The translations under genes were made by a program, and so were the position numbers. A stretch of 46,978 nt of DNA from Burkholderiales bacterium (GTDB taxonomy: Bacteria > Pseudomonadota > Gammaproteobacteria > Burkholderiales > Usitatibacteraceae), in NCBI GenBank assembly GCA_025360815.1, contig JANYBL010000102.1, positions 1 through 46,978 of the forward strand, given 5' to 3'. Under the pieces are notes generated by a model. That model did no database searches. It saw nothing but the letters and a program-made list of their open reading frames with translations, and was not told the DNA's origin. This document shows, one piece after another, positions 19,174-28,635 of this stretch. Each line of letters starts with the position of its first letter. The first letter of the stretch is position 1.

Positions 19174-20892
19174 TCAGGGACTCACGGTGTAAACGCGTAC
19201 TGACTGCGCGGGGATCGTGATACTGGCTGCGCCATTTGCATCGATCGCGCTTCTTGATGAGTTGAGCGGAAACACGGCATTTAACGTTTGACCTGCCGGC
19301 AAATTGGCTACGTTAGTAGTAACTGCAATCTGCCCATAATTCGTCAACACCAGCGTTTGTTCCGCAGCGAATTTCCGTTGATAGCCCATGACGCTCCCAG
19401 AAACAAACGGCGCATCATAGCTGCCCTTCGCAATTGATGGCAGTGTATTGCGCAGCTTGAGCATTGATTTATAAAACGATAATAACGAGTTTGCGTCGCT
19501 TTGTTGTGCCGCCACATTTTGGGTGCCCACATTTGCCGCCAATGCGCGGAAAGGCTTGCCGGCGGTGAAACCGCCTGTGGCGGTATCGGCGCTCCAACTC
19601 ATCGGCGTGCGGAGCTTCGAGTCGCCGCTTAGCCCCGCGCCCCCGGCAATGCCAATTTCTTCACCGTAATAAATAAACGGTGTTCCTGGCATCAGCAAAT
19701 AAGTTGCCGCGGCCAGCTTGTATTGGTTGATATTGCCGCCAAGCTGATCCCAAATGCGATCGCCCGCGAAGCTATCGTGGTTCGCTAGTATCGGTGCGAT
19801 ACCGATAGGTGATGTCTTAAAATAATTGCTCACTTTGTTGATGGCATCGATATTTCCTCGCGCGGCATTCAGCAGATCAATTTGCAGTTGAAATCCAAAT
19901 GCGCCGCCGCAGGCATCGGCCGCCGCAAAGCCTTTGGGATCATCCGGCGCTTCACAAACCACATAGCGGTTGCTGTAGCCTGCGACCAACAGTCGCATCT
20001 CATTCATTAACGTATAGTTGCGCGGCTGATTGAGCCAAGCGCTGGGGCCGTTCTCGACAAGATTGCCGACCGCATCAAAGCGAAAGCCGTCTACACCGAG
20101 GTTAAGCCAAAAGCGCAGATTATTTTTATGGTACTCGACGACGCTTGGATTTAATAAATTGAAATCGGGCATTTGATCCCAAAACGGCGCGAAGTATGAG
20201 CCGGTCGCCACCGTGCGCCAAGGGTTGCCACCGTAAATGTTCCAGCCGGTTGGTGCACTGGCTTGCCAGACATACCAATCGCGGTATGCGTTGCGATCCG
20301 AGTCGCGCGAATTCACGAAGAGCGGATGTTGCGCGGCACTGTGATTCATCACGTAATCAATAATGATGCCAATACCGCGATCATGCGCTTGCTTTAAGAG
20401 TTCATCAAAATCGGCCAAGCTGCCATAAGCGGTTTCGATATTGCGGTAGTCGCTCACGGCATAGCCGTGGTCACCGTCTTGGCTCTTCGTCACGGGCATA
20501 AGCCAGATGCCTTTAATGCCCAAGTCTTTTAAATAATCGAGCCGCTGAATTAACCCTTTCAAATCACCGACGCCATCGCCGTCGCTGTCTTGATAGCCGC
20601 GAACATAGATCTCGATAAACGCGCCGCGCTGCCAGTCTGGCGCGAGTGCGCTGCCCTTGTCGGCCAGCATAATGGTGCTCACATCCACTGGCGGGAGAGG
20701 CTGCGTCACCGGCGGGGCGGGGGGCGTTGTAGATGCGGCTGTATTGTTTCCCCCGCCCCCGCCACAGGCCGTGAGGAAAACAGAAAGCGCCAACAAAATG
20801 ATTAGGGCAGCCCTGTTGGCGGCGATACGATGGTTTTCAAGCATGCTGTTGGGGCAAAAAAACGACTGAAACATGATTTGCTTTCGACGCAT
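19174..20892 (-). CDS. GH13 alpha-amylase/alpha-glucosidase lipoprotein
   Basis: 572 residues and clearly paralogous to the enzyme downstream, sharing long stretches such as QDSDGDGVGDLKGL and ADFDELLKQAHDRGIG. Unlike its partner it has a lipoprotein signal: hydrophobic run, then LTACGGGGG, with the lipidated Cys near residue 43 and a glycine-rich spacer. Catalytic motifs are intact: IIDYVMNHSA, GFRFDAVGNL (nucleophile), VVCEAPDDP (acid/base) and ANHDSFAG (stabiliser). It is likely surface- or periplasm-anchored and acts on maltodextrins. The start may be ATG 20892, 20874 or 20844. The divergent pullulanase gene shares the upstream region, which holds two HexR-like palindromes. Confidence 0.92.
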   Translation of the reverse strand: MRRKQIMFQSFFCPNSMLENHRIAANRAALIILLALSVFLTACGGGGGNNTAASTTPPAPPVTQPLPPVDVSTIMLADKGSALAPDWQRGAFIEIYVRGYQDSDGDGVGDLKGLIQRLDYLKDLGIKGIWLMPVTKSQDGDHGYAVSDYRNIETAYGSLADFDELLKQAHDRGIGIIIDYVMNHSAAQHPLFVNSRDSDRNAYRDWYVWQASAPTGWNIYGGNPWRTVATGSYFAPFWDQMPDFNLLNPSVVEYHKNNLRFWLNLGVDGFRFDAVGNLVENGPSAWLNQPRNYTLMNEMRLLVAGYSNRYVVCEAPDDPKGFAAADACGGAFGFQLQIDLLNAARGNIDAINKVSNYFKTSPIGIAPILANHDSFAGDRIWDQLGGNINQYKLAAATYLLMPGTPFIYYGEEIGIAGGAGLSGDSKLRTPMSWSADTATGGFTAGKPFRALAANVGTQNVAAQQSDANSLLSFYKSMLKLRNTLPSIAKGSYDAPFVSGSVMGYQRKFAAEQTLVLTNYGQIAVTTNVANLPAGQTLNAVFPLNSSRSAIDANGAASITIPAQSVRVYTVSP

Positions 20893-20898
20893 TTAAAT

Positions 20899-20913
20899 TG
20901 TAGAAATATTACA
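20899..20913. promoter_or_regulatory. HexR-like palindrome (TGTAGAAATATTACA)
   Basis: A 15-bp sequence with TGTA...TTACA ends, resembling the HexR operator form TGTAR-N5-YTACA, in the divergent amylase/pullulanase region. It matches the copies near edd/hexR and glk at the outer bases but not in the middle, so the assignment is tentative. Confidence 0.4.
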
Positions 20914-20982
20914 TCTAAATTCAAATTTCCGTATATTTAGTGTGATTATATAAAAATGTGCCTGATTCGATAGATATTTTTG

Positions 20983-20997
20983 TGTAGTTTAGTTACG
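20983..20997. promoter_or_regulatory. Second, weaker HexR-like site (TGTAGTTTAGTTACG)
   Basis: The left half-site TGTAG is exact; the right half TTACG has one mismatch to TTACA. It lies about 70 bp before the pullulanase start. It carries more weight paired with the site at 20899 than alone. Confidence 0.3.
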
Positions 20998-21065
20998 TTA
21001 ATATTGAAATATTAAATTTCTTTTGTATCTTGTATCAGTACGCGCTTCTGATGGGGAGAGTTTTT

Positions 21066-23978
21066 GTGAAGATGCAATTGTTGAGTACTGTTTCGCCGCG
21101 TCGAAATTGGCGTTTTTTTCGGCGTTTTTTTGCCGTCTTTTTGGCGACTTGCTTGGTTATGCCGTTTCAACTCACACAGGCAGAGGCGCAGGCAAAGCCA
21201 AAGTCACGGGCCCCTGCAAATGCGGCATCTGAAGTAAATCGCGCGACGGTTGAGAAAAATTGCGATGCTATGCCGAGTAAGAGTGGCGCCAGTCCAACAA
21301 CCGTTAGCATGCCATCGAACTCGCTGGACGCTAACGCTTACTGGCTGAACCGCCGATTGGCGAAATGGCCCGGCATTGACCAAAACGGAACATTCAAACT
21401 TTATTATTCAGCAGGCGGCGAGATCACCGCAAATCAGAAAAAGAATGTGGTGGGGAGTGACGGCGCGCTGGCGCTTCAAGTTTTTAATGGGACGGTTCCG
21501 GCTGATATCGCTAAGCGCTTTAAATACGTCGCGGATGGCGTGGTGCTCGTGCTTAAGGATGCAGATGCAGGGAAGCTGCCAGCGCTGCTTAAGAAGCAAA
21601 TGTTATTGGTGCAAGAATCAGAAACCGGCGAAGTCCGTCATGCCACGATGCTTCAGATTGCGGGCGCCCTCGATGATATTTATTCGGATGCCAATAAAGT
21701 TGATGGGTTGGGTGTGCATGTCAGCAGTGCCGAAGGTAAAGCGGTAAGTAAAGCGGAAAATAATCGAACAGCGTTTAAGCTGTGGGCGCCCACCGCGCGC
21801 CAAGTGTCGCTCTGCGTGTATCAAGCGAATGGTGCCGCGAAATCATTTGATGCAATGCGTTTTGATGCATCAACCGGCGTGTGGTCGCTCATAAAGCCGC
21901 ACGATTTGTCGGGAAACTATTATTTATACTTGGTTGATGTGGTCGGCCAAAACGCCTCCGCGGGACCCAATCGCGTCACCGATCCCTATTCGATAAGCCT
22001 CAGCGCCGACTCAAAACGCAGCTATATTGTCAACCTGAGTTCATCCAGACTCAAGCCAAAAGGCTGGGATCAACTGCCGCGTCCTAGTCGCGTTGCGTCG
22101 CAAACCGACATGGCGATTTACGAACTGCACGTACGTGATTTTTCGATCAACGATCCAACGGTTTCCAAAGCCAACCGCGGAAAATATTTGGCCTTCGCTG
22201 AAAATAAATCTAATGGCATGAAACACCTTACAGCGCTGCGTAAATCAGGGATGACCGACATTCATTTGTTGCCCGTGTTTGACATCGCCACCATCCCTGA
22301 AAAAGGTTGCCTCACACCGAAGGTCAAGGGCGCTGCCGACAGTGAAGATCAACAAGCGACCACCAGCAACAACGCGGCCAACGATTGTTTTAACTGGGGC
22401 TATGATCCCTATCATTTCTCAGCACCTGAAGGCAGCTATGCGAGCAATGCTGATGATGGCGCAACGCGCATTATCGAATTCCGCAAGATGGTGATGGCGC
22501 TGCACCGCGCCGGGCTGCGGGTTGGCATGGATGTGGTTTACAACCATACCGCCGCCTCCGGGCAAGATGCGAAATCGGTGTTGGATCGGATTGTGCCAGG
22601 CTACTACCACCGCCTTAATGGCAGAGGCGCGGTTGAACAATCTACTTGCTGTGCCAATACCGCGACAGAAAACATGATGATGGCGAAGCTGATGATCGAC
22701 TCCGCGGAGGTTTGGACGCGCGAGTACAAAATTGACTCCTTCCGCTTTGATTTGATGGGGCATCAGCCGCGCGCGGCAATGGAAGCATTACAGGAGCGGG
22801 TGAACAAGTCCTCCGGTCAGCACATCAATTTGATCGGTGAAGGTTGGAATTTTGGTGAAGTTGAAAATGGCAAACGGTTTGTGCAGGCTTCTCAATTATC
22901 GTTGAACGGCTCGGGTATTGGAACGTTTAGTGATCGTGGCCGCGATGCGGCGCGCGGTGGCAGCGCGGGCGATAGTGGTGAGGCGCTGGTGAAGAATCAA
23001 GGCTATATCAACGGGCTCGTTTATGCGCCTAATGCAATGGCCGACAAGGCGCGCCCAGTGACCGATTTATTGCGAGCTGCAGATTTGGTGCGCGTCGGTT
23101 TGGCGGGGACGTTGCGGGACTATGTGATGACCACTTACGACGGCAAGCAGAAATCGTTGAGCGCCATCGATTACGCCGGCCAGCCCGCCGGTTATGCGAG
23201 TGAGCCATCGGAGGTCGTGAACTATGTTGATAATCACGATAACCAAACGCTGTTCGATATTAACGTCTATAAATTACCACTAGACACCTCGCGTGAAGAT
23301 CGTGCCCGCGTGCAGATTTTGGGTGCTGCGGTCACCGCATTCAGCCAAGGCGTTGCCTATTTTCATGCCGGCATTGATACGCTGCGCTCCAAGTCGATGG
23401 ATGGCAACAGCTTTGATTCGGGCGACTGGTTTAATCGCCTTGATTGGACCTACCAAGACAATTACTTCGCAACTGGAATGCCGCCCAAACGCGATAACGA
23501 AAAACAATACTTGTTGATCAAACCATTACTGGTGAATGGGGGAATCAAGCCAACTTCGAAGGAAATTTTATGGACGCGCGATGCGTTTCGTGATTTGCTG
23601 AAAATTCGCGCCAGTTCGGATTTATTTCGGCTTGGGAGTACTAAAGAGATTCAATCGCGGCTGAAATTTCTTAATACCGGTTCGACGCAAAACCCAGTGG
23701 TGATTGTGGGGCATTTGCAAGGTGAAAATAGACCAAAAAATTCCCTGAAACCCATGACTGGCGGGGACTTTAAGGAAGTTCTATATTTCATCAACGTCGA
23801 TAAAACCGCGCAAACGCTCGTCTTGCCCAGTGAAAAAAATAAGGCTTATGTTTTGCATCCCGCGCATAAAGATGCCGATGCAGCTGATAAGCGGCCGGCC
23901 AACGACGCGCGCTTTGAGGCAAACGTCGGCGCGTTCATAATTCCTGCTCGAACAGCGATGGTTTATGTGGTGAAGTAA
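21066..23978 (+). CDS. Secreted pullulanase-type alpha-1,6-glucosidase (GH13)
   Basis: About 970 residues. GTG 21066 is the likely start, preceded by GGGGAGAG at 21053-21060; a signal peptide follows (RRFFAVFLATCLVMPFQLTQAEAQA). Domain order: an N-terminal beta domain of the pullulanase N2 type (AYWLNRRLAKWPG); a CBM48-like domain (FKLWAPTARQVSLCVY); the GH13 core with AIYELHVRDFSIND, MDVVYNHTAASG, the nucleophile Asp in IDSFRFDLMGH, the acid/base Glu in LIGEGWNFGE and the stabiliser in NYVDNHDNQT; then a C-terminal beta domain. It debranches alpha-1,6 links in pullulan, starch or glycogen. With the two amylases it should give complete saccharification. It is divergent from them. Confidence 0.93.
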   Translation: MKMQLLSTVSPRRNWRFFRRFFAVFLATCLVMPFQLTQAEAQAKPKSRAPANAASEVNRATVEKNCDAMPSKSGASPTTVSMPSNSLDANAYWLNRRLAKWPGIDQNGTFKLYYSAGGEITANQKKNVVGSDGALALQVFNGTVPADIAKRFKYVADGVVLVLKDADAGKLPALLKKQMLLVQESETGEVRHATMLQIAGALDDIYSDANKVDGLGVHVSSAEGKAVSKAENNRTAFKLWAPTARQVSLCVYQANGAAKSFDAMRFDASTGVWSLIKPHDLSGNYYLYLVDVVGQNASAGPNRVTDPYSISLSADSKRSYIVNLSSSRLKPKGWDQLPRPSRVASQTDMAIYELHVRDFSINDPTVSKANRGKYLAFAENKSNGMKHLTALRKSGMTDIHLLPVFDIATIPEKGCLTPKVKGAADSEDQQATTSNNAANDCFNWGYDPYHFSAPEGSYASNADDGATRIIEFRKMVMALHRAGLRVGMDVVYNHTAASGQDAKSVLDRIVPGYYHRLNGRGAVEQSTCCANTATENMMMAKLMIDSAEVWTREYKIDSFRFDLMGHQPRAAMEALQERVNKSSGQHINLIGEGWNFGEVENGKRFVQASQLSLNGSGIGTFSDRGRDAARGGSAGDSGEALVKNQGYINGLVYAPNAMADKARPVTDLLRAADLVRVGLAGTLRDYVMTTYDGKQKSLSAIDYAGQPAGYASEPSEVVNYVDNHDNQTLFDINVYKLPLDTSREDRARVQILGAAVTAFSQGVAYFHAGIDTLRSKSMDGNSFDSGDWFNRLDWTYQDNYFATGMPPKRDNEKQYLLIKPLLVNGGIKPTSKEILWTRDAFRDLLKIRASSDLFRLGSTKEIQSRLKFLNTGSTQNPVVIVGHLQGENRPKNSLKPMTGGDFKEVLYFINVDKTAQTLVLPSEKNKAYVLHPAHKDADAADKRPANDARFEANVGAFIIPARTAMVYVVK

Positions 23979-24014
23979 GAAGCGTTGCGTTACCGTCCAA
24001 GATAATAGATAAGC

Positions 24015-24059
24015 TGCGGCATTTATTTGACAAAAGATTGATCGTCTTAAAATGCCGCA
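24015..24059. terminator. 10-bp perfect stem between convergent genes
   Basis: TGCGGCATTT (24015-24024) pairs with AAATGCCGCA (24050-24059) across a 25-base loop, in the gap between the convergent pullulanase and small exported-protein genes. No U-tract follows on either strand, so a bidirectional terminator is only one reading. Confidence 0.4.
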
Positions 24060-24161
24060 CTCATTGCGACGCACCACGCTCGGAAAACGCAAATGGAAGG
24101 GGCGGGAATAGCGCTGCTAATATGCCGGGTTGGGCAAAATAGCGACGCGTGGTGCGACAGG

Positions 24162-24620
24162 TTATTTGCCAGCCTTGAGTGCATCCGTGCTGCCACCCAT
24201 GGCTTTGCTTCCCGTTTTATCGTTCGCGCCTTCGGACTTCGCACCGGCTTTCAAGCCGACAGTGCTACTAATCGCCTTCGCGGCCTGGCCGTCGCGGGCG
24301 CCTTCAGACATCAATTTCGTTCCGCAGCACGATCCAGCGTCCTTCTTGCTGACATTGCCGCTGGCTGAATGCGCTGCTGGGCCATCATGCGCGCCTTCAG
24401 CCATCACCTTTGAACTAGCGCTGGTGTTGCCAGCGGGGGACTTACTTGCGTTTGCGGTGGCCGGTTTGGCAGTGGCCAGTGTTTTCGCGTTAGCAGGTTC
24501 GGTTTTCAACTGCTCCTCGGCGGCAATCACAAAAGCACTTGCGCTGATGATTGTGGCGAAAGCGGATGCGCCGATAAAACGTGCGGCGGTTTTCAACAGT
24601 GCTGCTGATTGCTGGTGCAT
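24162..24620 (-). CDS. Small exported Ala-rich repeat protein with CC motif
   Basis: 152 residues; no family recognised. AGGAG (in the minus-strand upstream sequence) lies nine bases before ATG 24620 and supports translation. Residues ~14-34 form a signal peptide (FIGASAFATIISASAFVIAAEE). The mature part is Ala/Lys/Ser/Thr-rich and probably disordered, with three related segments: VMAEGAHDGPAAH, LMSEGARDGQAAK and KSEGANDKTGSK. A Cys pair, GSCCGTK, sits between the first two and could bind metal or form disulfides. The opposite strand also holds a long open frame without a comparable ribosome-binding site. It lies in the same orientation as the upstream RCC1 protein gene, but far enough downstream that cotranscription is uncertain. 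Confidence 0.7.
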   Translation of the reverse strand: MHQQSAALLKTAARFIGASAFATIISASAFVIAAEEQLKTEPANAKTLATAKPATANASKSPAGNTSASSKVMAEGAHDGPAAHSASGNVSKKDAGSCCGTKLMSEGARDGQAAKAISSTVGLKAGAKSEGANDKTGSKAMGGSTDALKAGK

Positions 24621-24846
24621 GAATATCTCCTGTGATAAAAAATGAATTTAAATGAATTTGGAATAACGCTAGCACTGTCGGGAATTTTGGCGCACTAATG
24701 CTTCAAACGCCGCTCCAATGCTGGGGTTTAAGGTTTTATGCGCTTGAATTGAACATGTGCCGTGCGCATAAATCGTTCTTCCTACTGATGCAAACGGAAT
24801 GTAAATCTAAAACCGGCCAAATCAGATGGCGCATGATTTGTTCAAC

Positions 24847-27800
24847 TCACGGCTGCGCAACACTAAAGCCTGTCGGCGCGGTCCCCGCATTGGCAATGAT
24901 ATTTGGCACGCCGTTGGCACCCATTAGCCAAAGGGTCAACGTTCCGTTTGGTTGTTTCCAGACAATATCGACGATGCCATCGCCATTGAAATCGCCCGTC
25001 GCATAAAATTGCCAGGTGGTATCGACAGCGGGCAATAAATATGAGGTCGTGGCAATCGGTTGTGTCGTGGAGGTGCAAGACGCATTCGGATCATCGGGAT
25101 TAGCCGATGGCGGTGGCAGCGTGACTTGCGTTGCATCTAATGCGAGCAACATCGTCACACCCGATGCGGGATTGCGATGCAAAATATCGCCGCGCCCCAA
25201 GCCGGTGAAATCAGCAACCTTCAGCGCCTGAAATCCAGCTGGCAAATTACCGCCTGAAAAATTAGCACAGGTTCTCTGCGGCGTTGCCATCAGCACTCGA
25301 ACCTGATTGGCCGGGCTCACGTACACCATATCGGCTGCACCATCACCATTGATATCGGCGGCACCCACCAACGTCCAATTCAGCGGCGCGCCACCGCGTT
25401 TGCGCACCTGATTGACTGTGCTTCCGTTCATAAACCAAATGTAGGAGACACCGGTGTCGTTGGGGATGCCGTCGTCACCCGTAAAGCGAAAGACCATATC
25501 GTCGAAGCCGTCACCATCAAGATCGCCGACCGCTTGCACAATCCACGGTAACTTCACCTTGCGTGAAAATTGCGCCGCGCCGGTGACGTAATCAAGCAGG
25601 ACGGAAACATCGCCAAATTCACCCTGCGTGATATCTTGGAAAGCGAGATCTGCCTTGCCGTTACCGTTAAAATCACCAATACCGATACTGCGATAGTTTG
25701 ATCCTGCATCGGGCAATGGTGTGAACTGGAATTGATTGTTTACCAACCGCCCAGCTTGGCTGATGTTGCCATTGCTTGACCTCACGATCAGCGCACTCTT
25801 GCCGGTTCCATCAATATCAGTCGCTACCCGCTTGACGAGAGTAGCAGCAGTGACCACTTGTTCTGCTGCCAAAGCCCCCATGCTGGACGCGTTTAAGGAG
25901 TCGCCGCTGTAAGTCGCGGTTATGATACGGGTTCCGACAGCGTTGAATATCGTGCCGCAGCTGGCGCTGCTGTTTGATATTGGGATTGCGCCGCATCCCG
26001 GGATCGTTACCCCATTGGCTTTGAACGTTACGGTGCCTGCGGGGTTGTTACCGCTCACCAACACTGAATAGCTTACCCCCTGATTCGAGGCCGACGGATT
26101 TACCGAAGCGGTAATCACCGGCCTTGTCGCAAAACCAAATACATATACCGGCGTATTGCGTTGTTCGCTACGCATGATATTCGCGTTTTCATTGGCTTGC
26201 GTTGAAGTCGTATCGCCCACCTCGCCGAACGTGTTTGCCCCCCAGCATTTCAAGCCGCCGCCAACCAGGCGAGCGCAGGCATGGTAGCGACCCAACGCCA
26301 CTTCCGCCACACCACTGCCTAAGCCCACGACATCGGTTGGCGTAAGGCGGTTATCAATCGTGCTGTCGCCTAATTCGCCCTCGGTATTATGGCCCCAGCA
26401 TTTGAGCGCGCCGGTCGTCATGACTGCGCAAGAAGTCGCATCATTGGCGGCAATAGATGCCACTCCCGCATCGAGGCCCGCGACATCAACCGGTACAGAC
26501 GCCGAGGTGGTGGTCGCGGTACCTATTTGGCCGCCCGCGTTGTCGCCCCAGCATTTCATACCGCCCGTTGCTGTAAGCACGCAGCCATGGGAGGCCCCCA
26601 CCGCGAGTGCCAGCGCACCGGTAACCCCGTTGGCTGCATTGACAGCAATATGGCTTTCAGCACCTGAAGCACCATTATCACCAAACTCGTTGTCGTTGTT
26701 AGCGCCCCAACATTTGACTATGCCGCCAGTTGTTAACGCGCAGCTATGATAATGCCCCAATGCAATGGCTTTAATGCCCGATGTGGCCCCGATAACATCT
26801 ACCGGCGTGCTGCGATCTTGGGTGGTGTTGTCACCCAATTCACCGTAAAAATTATAGCCCCAGCATTTCACCCCACCCACGTTCGTCAGCGCACAGCTAT
26901 GGTAGCGGCCGACATCAATGGCCACCACGCCGCTGGACAAGCCGACCACATCAAGTGGTACGCTTGAAAGGTCAACATTGCTGCCCGCGCTCCCCAAGCC
27001 AAGCTCGCTACTGTTGTTTGTCCCCCAGCATTTAACGCCACCCGCCGCAGTTAGCCCGCAGCTGTGAAACTGGCCTTCTTTGACCGAGACCATGCCCGTG
27101 CTCAAACCAACCACATTATTGGGTACGCTTTTGAAGGTACTTTCGCCAGCGGTATTATTGCCAAGCTGGCCGTAATCGTTTTTACCCCAGCAGCGCAGAC
27201 TGCCGCCAGTGTCTGGCGAACAGGTAAAACTCTGCCCACCCGCCACCATGGCGGCATCAAATGACAGACCGTTTACGCCAATCAAGCTAGTGCGGTTTGA
27301 TGTAGTGTTATCGCCCAATTGTCCGCTGCTATTGCTACCCCAACATTTGAGGCTGCCACCGGTGGTGACAGCGCAGGTGTGGTAGTTACCAGCCATCAGC
27401 GACGCAACTTTTAAATTGAAGCCGGGCACGCTGACGGGTGCGTTGCGTTGGGCGGTTGTCGTGTCGCCCAACTGCCCAAATGTATTGGCTCCCCAGCATT
27501 TTGCCGCCCCCGATGCCATTAGTGCACAGCTGTGAAATGCCCCGACCGTGACGGCCGAAACACCACTGGTGAGGCCGATGACATCGACGGGTGTGCTGCG
27601 CTGCGTGGCTGTGTTGTCGCCTAAATCGCCAGATACATTATCGCCCCAGCATTTAGCGCCACCGCTGGCGGTGCTCGCACAGGTGTGAGAACCCCCAGCC
27701 GCAATAGCGGCAACCCCATTAGCGAGGCCGATGACGTCAACAGCGGTGCTGCGCTGTATAGTCGAGTTATCTCCCAGTTGCCCATTGGCGTTGCTACCCC

Positions 27801-28464
27801 AACACTTCATGCCGCCGCTTTTAAGTAGCGCACAAGTGTGATTGCTCCCGGCCGTGATACCAGCGACATTGGCGGTTAAGCCCTGCACATCGACAGGTGT
27901 GGCGCGATTGAAGAGAGAATTGTCGCCAAGTTGCCCGGAAGAATTGAGCCCCCAACACTTCACGCCGCCCGCACTCGTCAGCGCACAAGTAAACGATGCG
28001 CCCGCTGCAAGCGCCATTACGCCGCTGGCAAGCCCATTTACATTCACAGGGGTATTTTGTTGGCTATTGCTGCCGTCGCCTAGCTGGCCGGAAGCATTGC
28101 TTCCCCAGCACCTCACACCGCCAGCGGACGTTATCGCACAGGTATGCACGCCGCCGTTGACGACAGCAGATACGCCGACGCCCAAACCGGCCACATCAAC
28201 CTGTGTATTGCGGTCGGTAGTGCTGCCATCGCCGAGCTGGCCTGCGCTATTGCTGCCCCAGCATTTCACGCCGCCTTGCTCTGTCACAGCACAACTGTGA
28301 GCGCTGCCTGCAGAAACCTGCTGCACGCCGTAGGCTTGTGTTTGCGCATGAGCTGATGACGGTAAGAAAAAAAACAGTGGTGCAATCAACAACAGACATC
28401 CCGAGACAAGAATTGAAAATGATCGGTTCCTTAGATGGTTTGGCGGCTTATTCGCTGCGTTCAT
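24847..28464 (-). CDS. Exported RCC1-repeat protein with Ig-like and FG-GAP domains
   Basis: 1205 residues. A signal peptide ends near residue 41 (SAHAQT). Fourteen RCC1-type repeats follow to about residue 785, each with a signature like HSCAVT..GGVKCWGSN..GQLGDGS. Fourteen equals two seven-bladed beta-propellers. Each blade carries a Cys in the C-A-x-T strand and another in K-C-W-G, about ten residues apart, suggesting one disulfide per blade in an oxidising compartment. Next comes a bacterial Ig-like domain (~790-875: VITASVNPSASNQG ... ITATYSGDSLN), then a VCBS/FG-GAP-type region to the end (IGIGDFNGNGKADLAF, VGDLDGDGFDDMVFRF, VGAADINGDGAADMVY, ATGDFNGDGIVDIVW) with calcium-loop spacing. 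AGGAG precedes ATG 28464. It is probably a surface adhesion or binding protein; the ligand is unknown. Confidence 0.88.
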   Translation of the reverse strand: MNAANKPPNHLRNRSFSILVSGCLLLIAPLFFFLPSSAHAQTQAYGVQQVSAGSAHSCAVTEQGGVKCWGSNSAGQLGDGSTTDRNTQVDVAGLGVGVSAVVNGGVHTCAITSAGGVRCWGSNASGQLGDGSNSQQNTPVNVNGLASGVMALAAGASFTCALTSAGGVKCWGLNSSGQLGDNSLFNRATPVDVQGLTANVAGITAGSNHTCALLKSGGMKCWGSNANGQLGDNSTIQRSTAVDVIGLANGVAAIAAGGSHTCASTASGGAKCWGDNVSGDLGDNTATQRSTPVDVIGLTSGVSAVTVGAFHSCALMASGAAKCWGANTFGQLGDTTTAQRNAPVSVPGFNLKVASLMAGNYHTCAVTTGGSLKCWGSNSSGQLGDNTTSNRTSLIGVNGLSFDAAMVAGGQSFTCSPDTGGSLRCWGKNDYGQLGNNTAGESTFKSVPNNVVGLSTGMVSVKEGQFHSCGLTAAGGVKCWGTNNSSELGLGSAGSNVDLSSVPLDVVGLSSGVVAIDVGRYHSCALTNVGGVKCWGYNFYGELGDNTTQDRSTPVDVIGATSGIKAIALGHYHSCALTTGGIVKCWGANNDNEFGDNGASGAESHIAVNAANGVTGALALAVGASHGCVLTATGGMKCWGDNAGGQIGTATTTSASVPVDVAGLDAGVASIAANDATSCAVMTTGALKCWGHNTEGELGDSTIDNRLTPTDVVGLGSGVAEVALGRYHACARLVGGGLKCWGANTFGEVGDTTSTQANENANIMRSEQRNTPVYVFGFATRPVITASVNPSASNQGVSYSVLVSGNNPAGTVTFKANGVTIPGCGAIPISNSSASCGTIFNAVGTRIITATYSGDSLNASSMGALAAEQVVTAATLVKRVATDIDGTGKSALIVRSSNGNISQAGRLVNNQFQFTPLPDAGSNYRSIGIGDFNGNGKADLAFQDITQGEFGDVSVLLDYVTGAAQFSRKVKLPWIVQAVGDLDGDGFDDMVFRFTGDDGIPNDTGVSYIWFMNGSTVNQVRKRGGAPLNWTLVGAADINGDGAADMVYVSPANQVRVLMATPQRTCANFSGGNLPAGFQALKVADFTGLGRGDILHRNPASGVTMLLALDATQVTLPPPSANPDDPNASCTSTTQPIATTSYLLPAVDTTWQFYATGDFNGDGIVDIVWKQPNGTLTLWLMGANGVPNIIANAGTAPTGFSVAQP

Positions 28465-28635
28465 ACAGTTCTCCTGAGTTGAGTAGGCGTTTCAAAATGG
28501 ATTTTCAAGACGACGCGAATCAACATGACGCGTAAATAAATCCTTCTATCCATACAAACGGAATTGGGTCGACAAAGCGGCCACGCAAAACAGAAAATGC
28601 AACAAAGATGATTGGCAAATAAAAACCACGCTCGT

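Noticed and set aside
24130-24645. 171-aa open frame on the plus strand opposite the small exported protein
   Set aside because: The minus-strand frame has AGGAG, a signal peptide and repeats; the plus-strand one has no ribosome-binding site and looks like a GC-driven shadow.
24847-28464. Regular repeats considered as a CRISPR or tandem DNA array
   Set aside because: They are diverged RCC1 protein repeats of ~150 bp in one long frame, with no short identical repeats and unique spacers.
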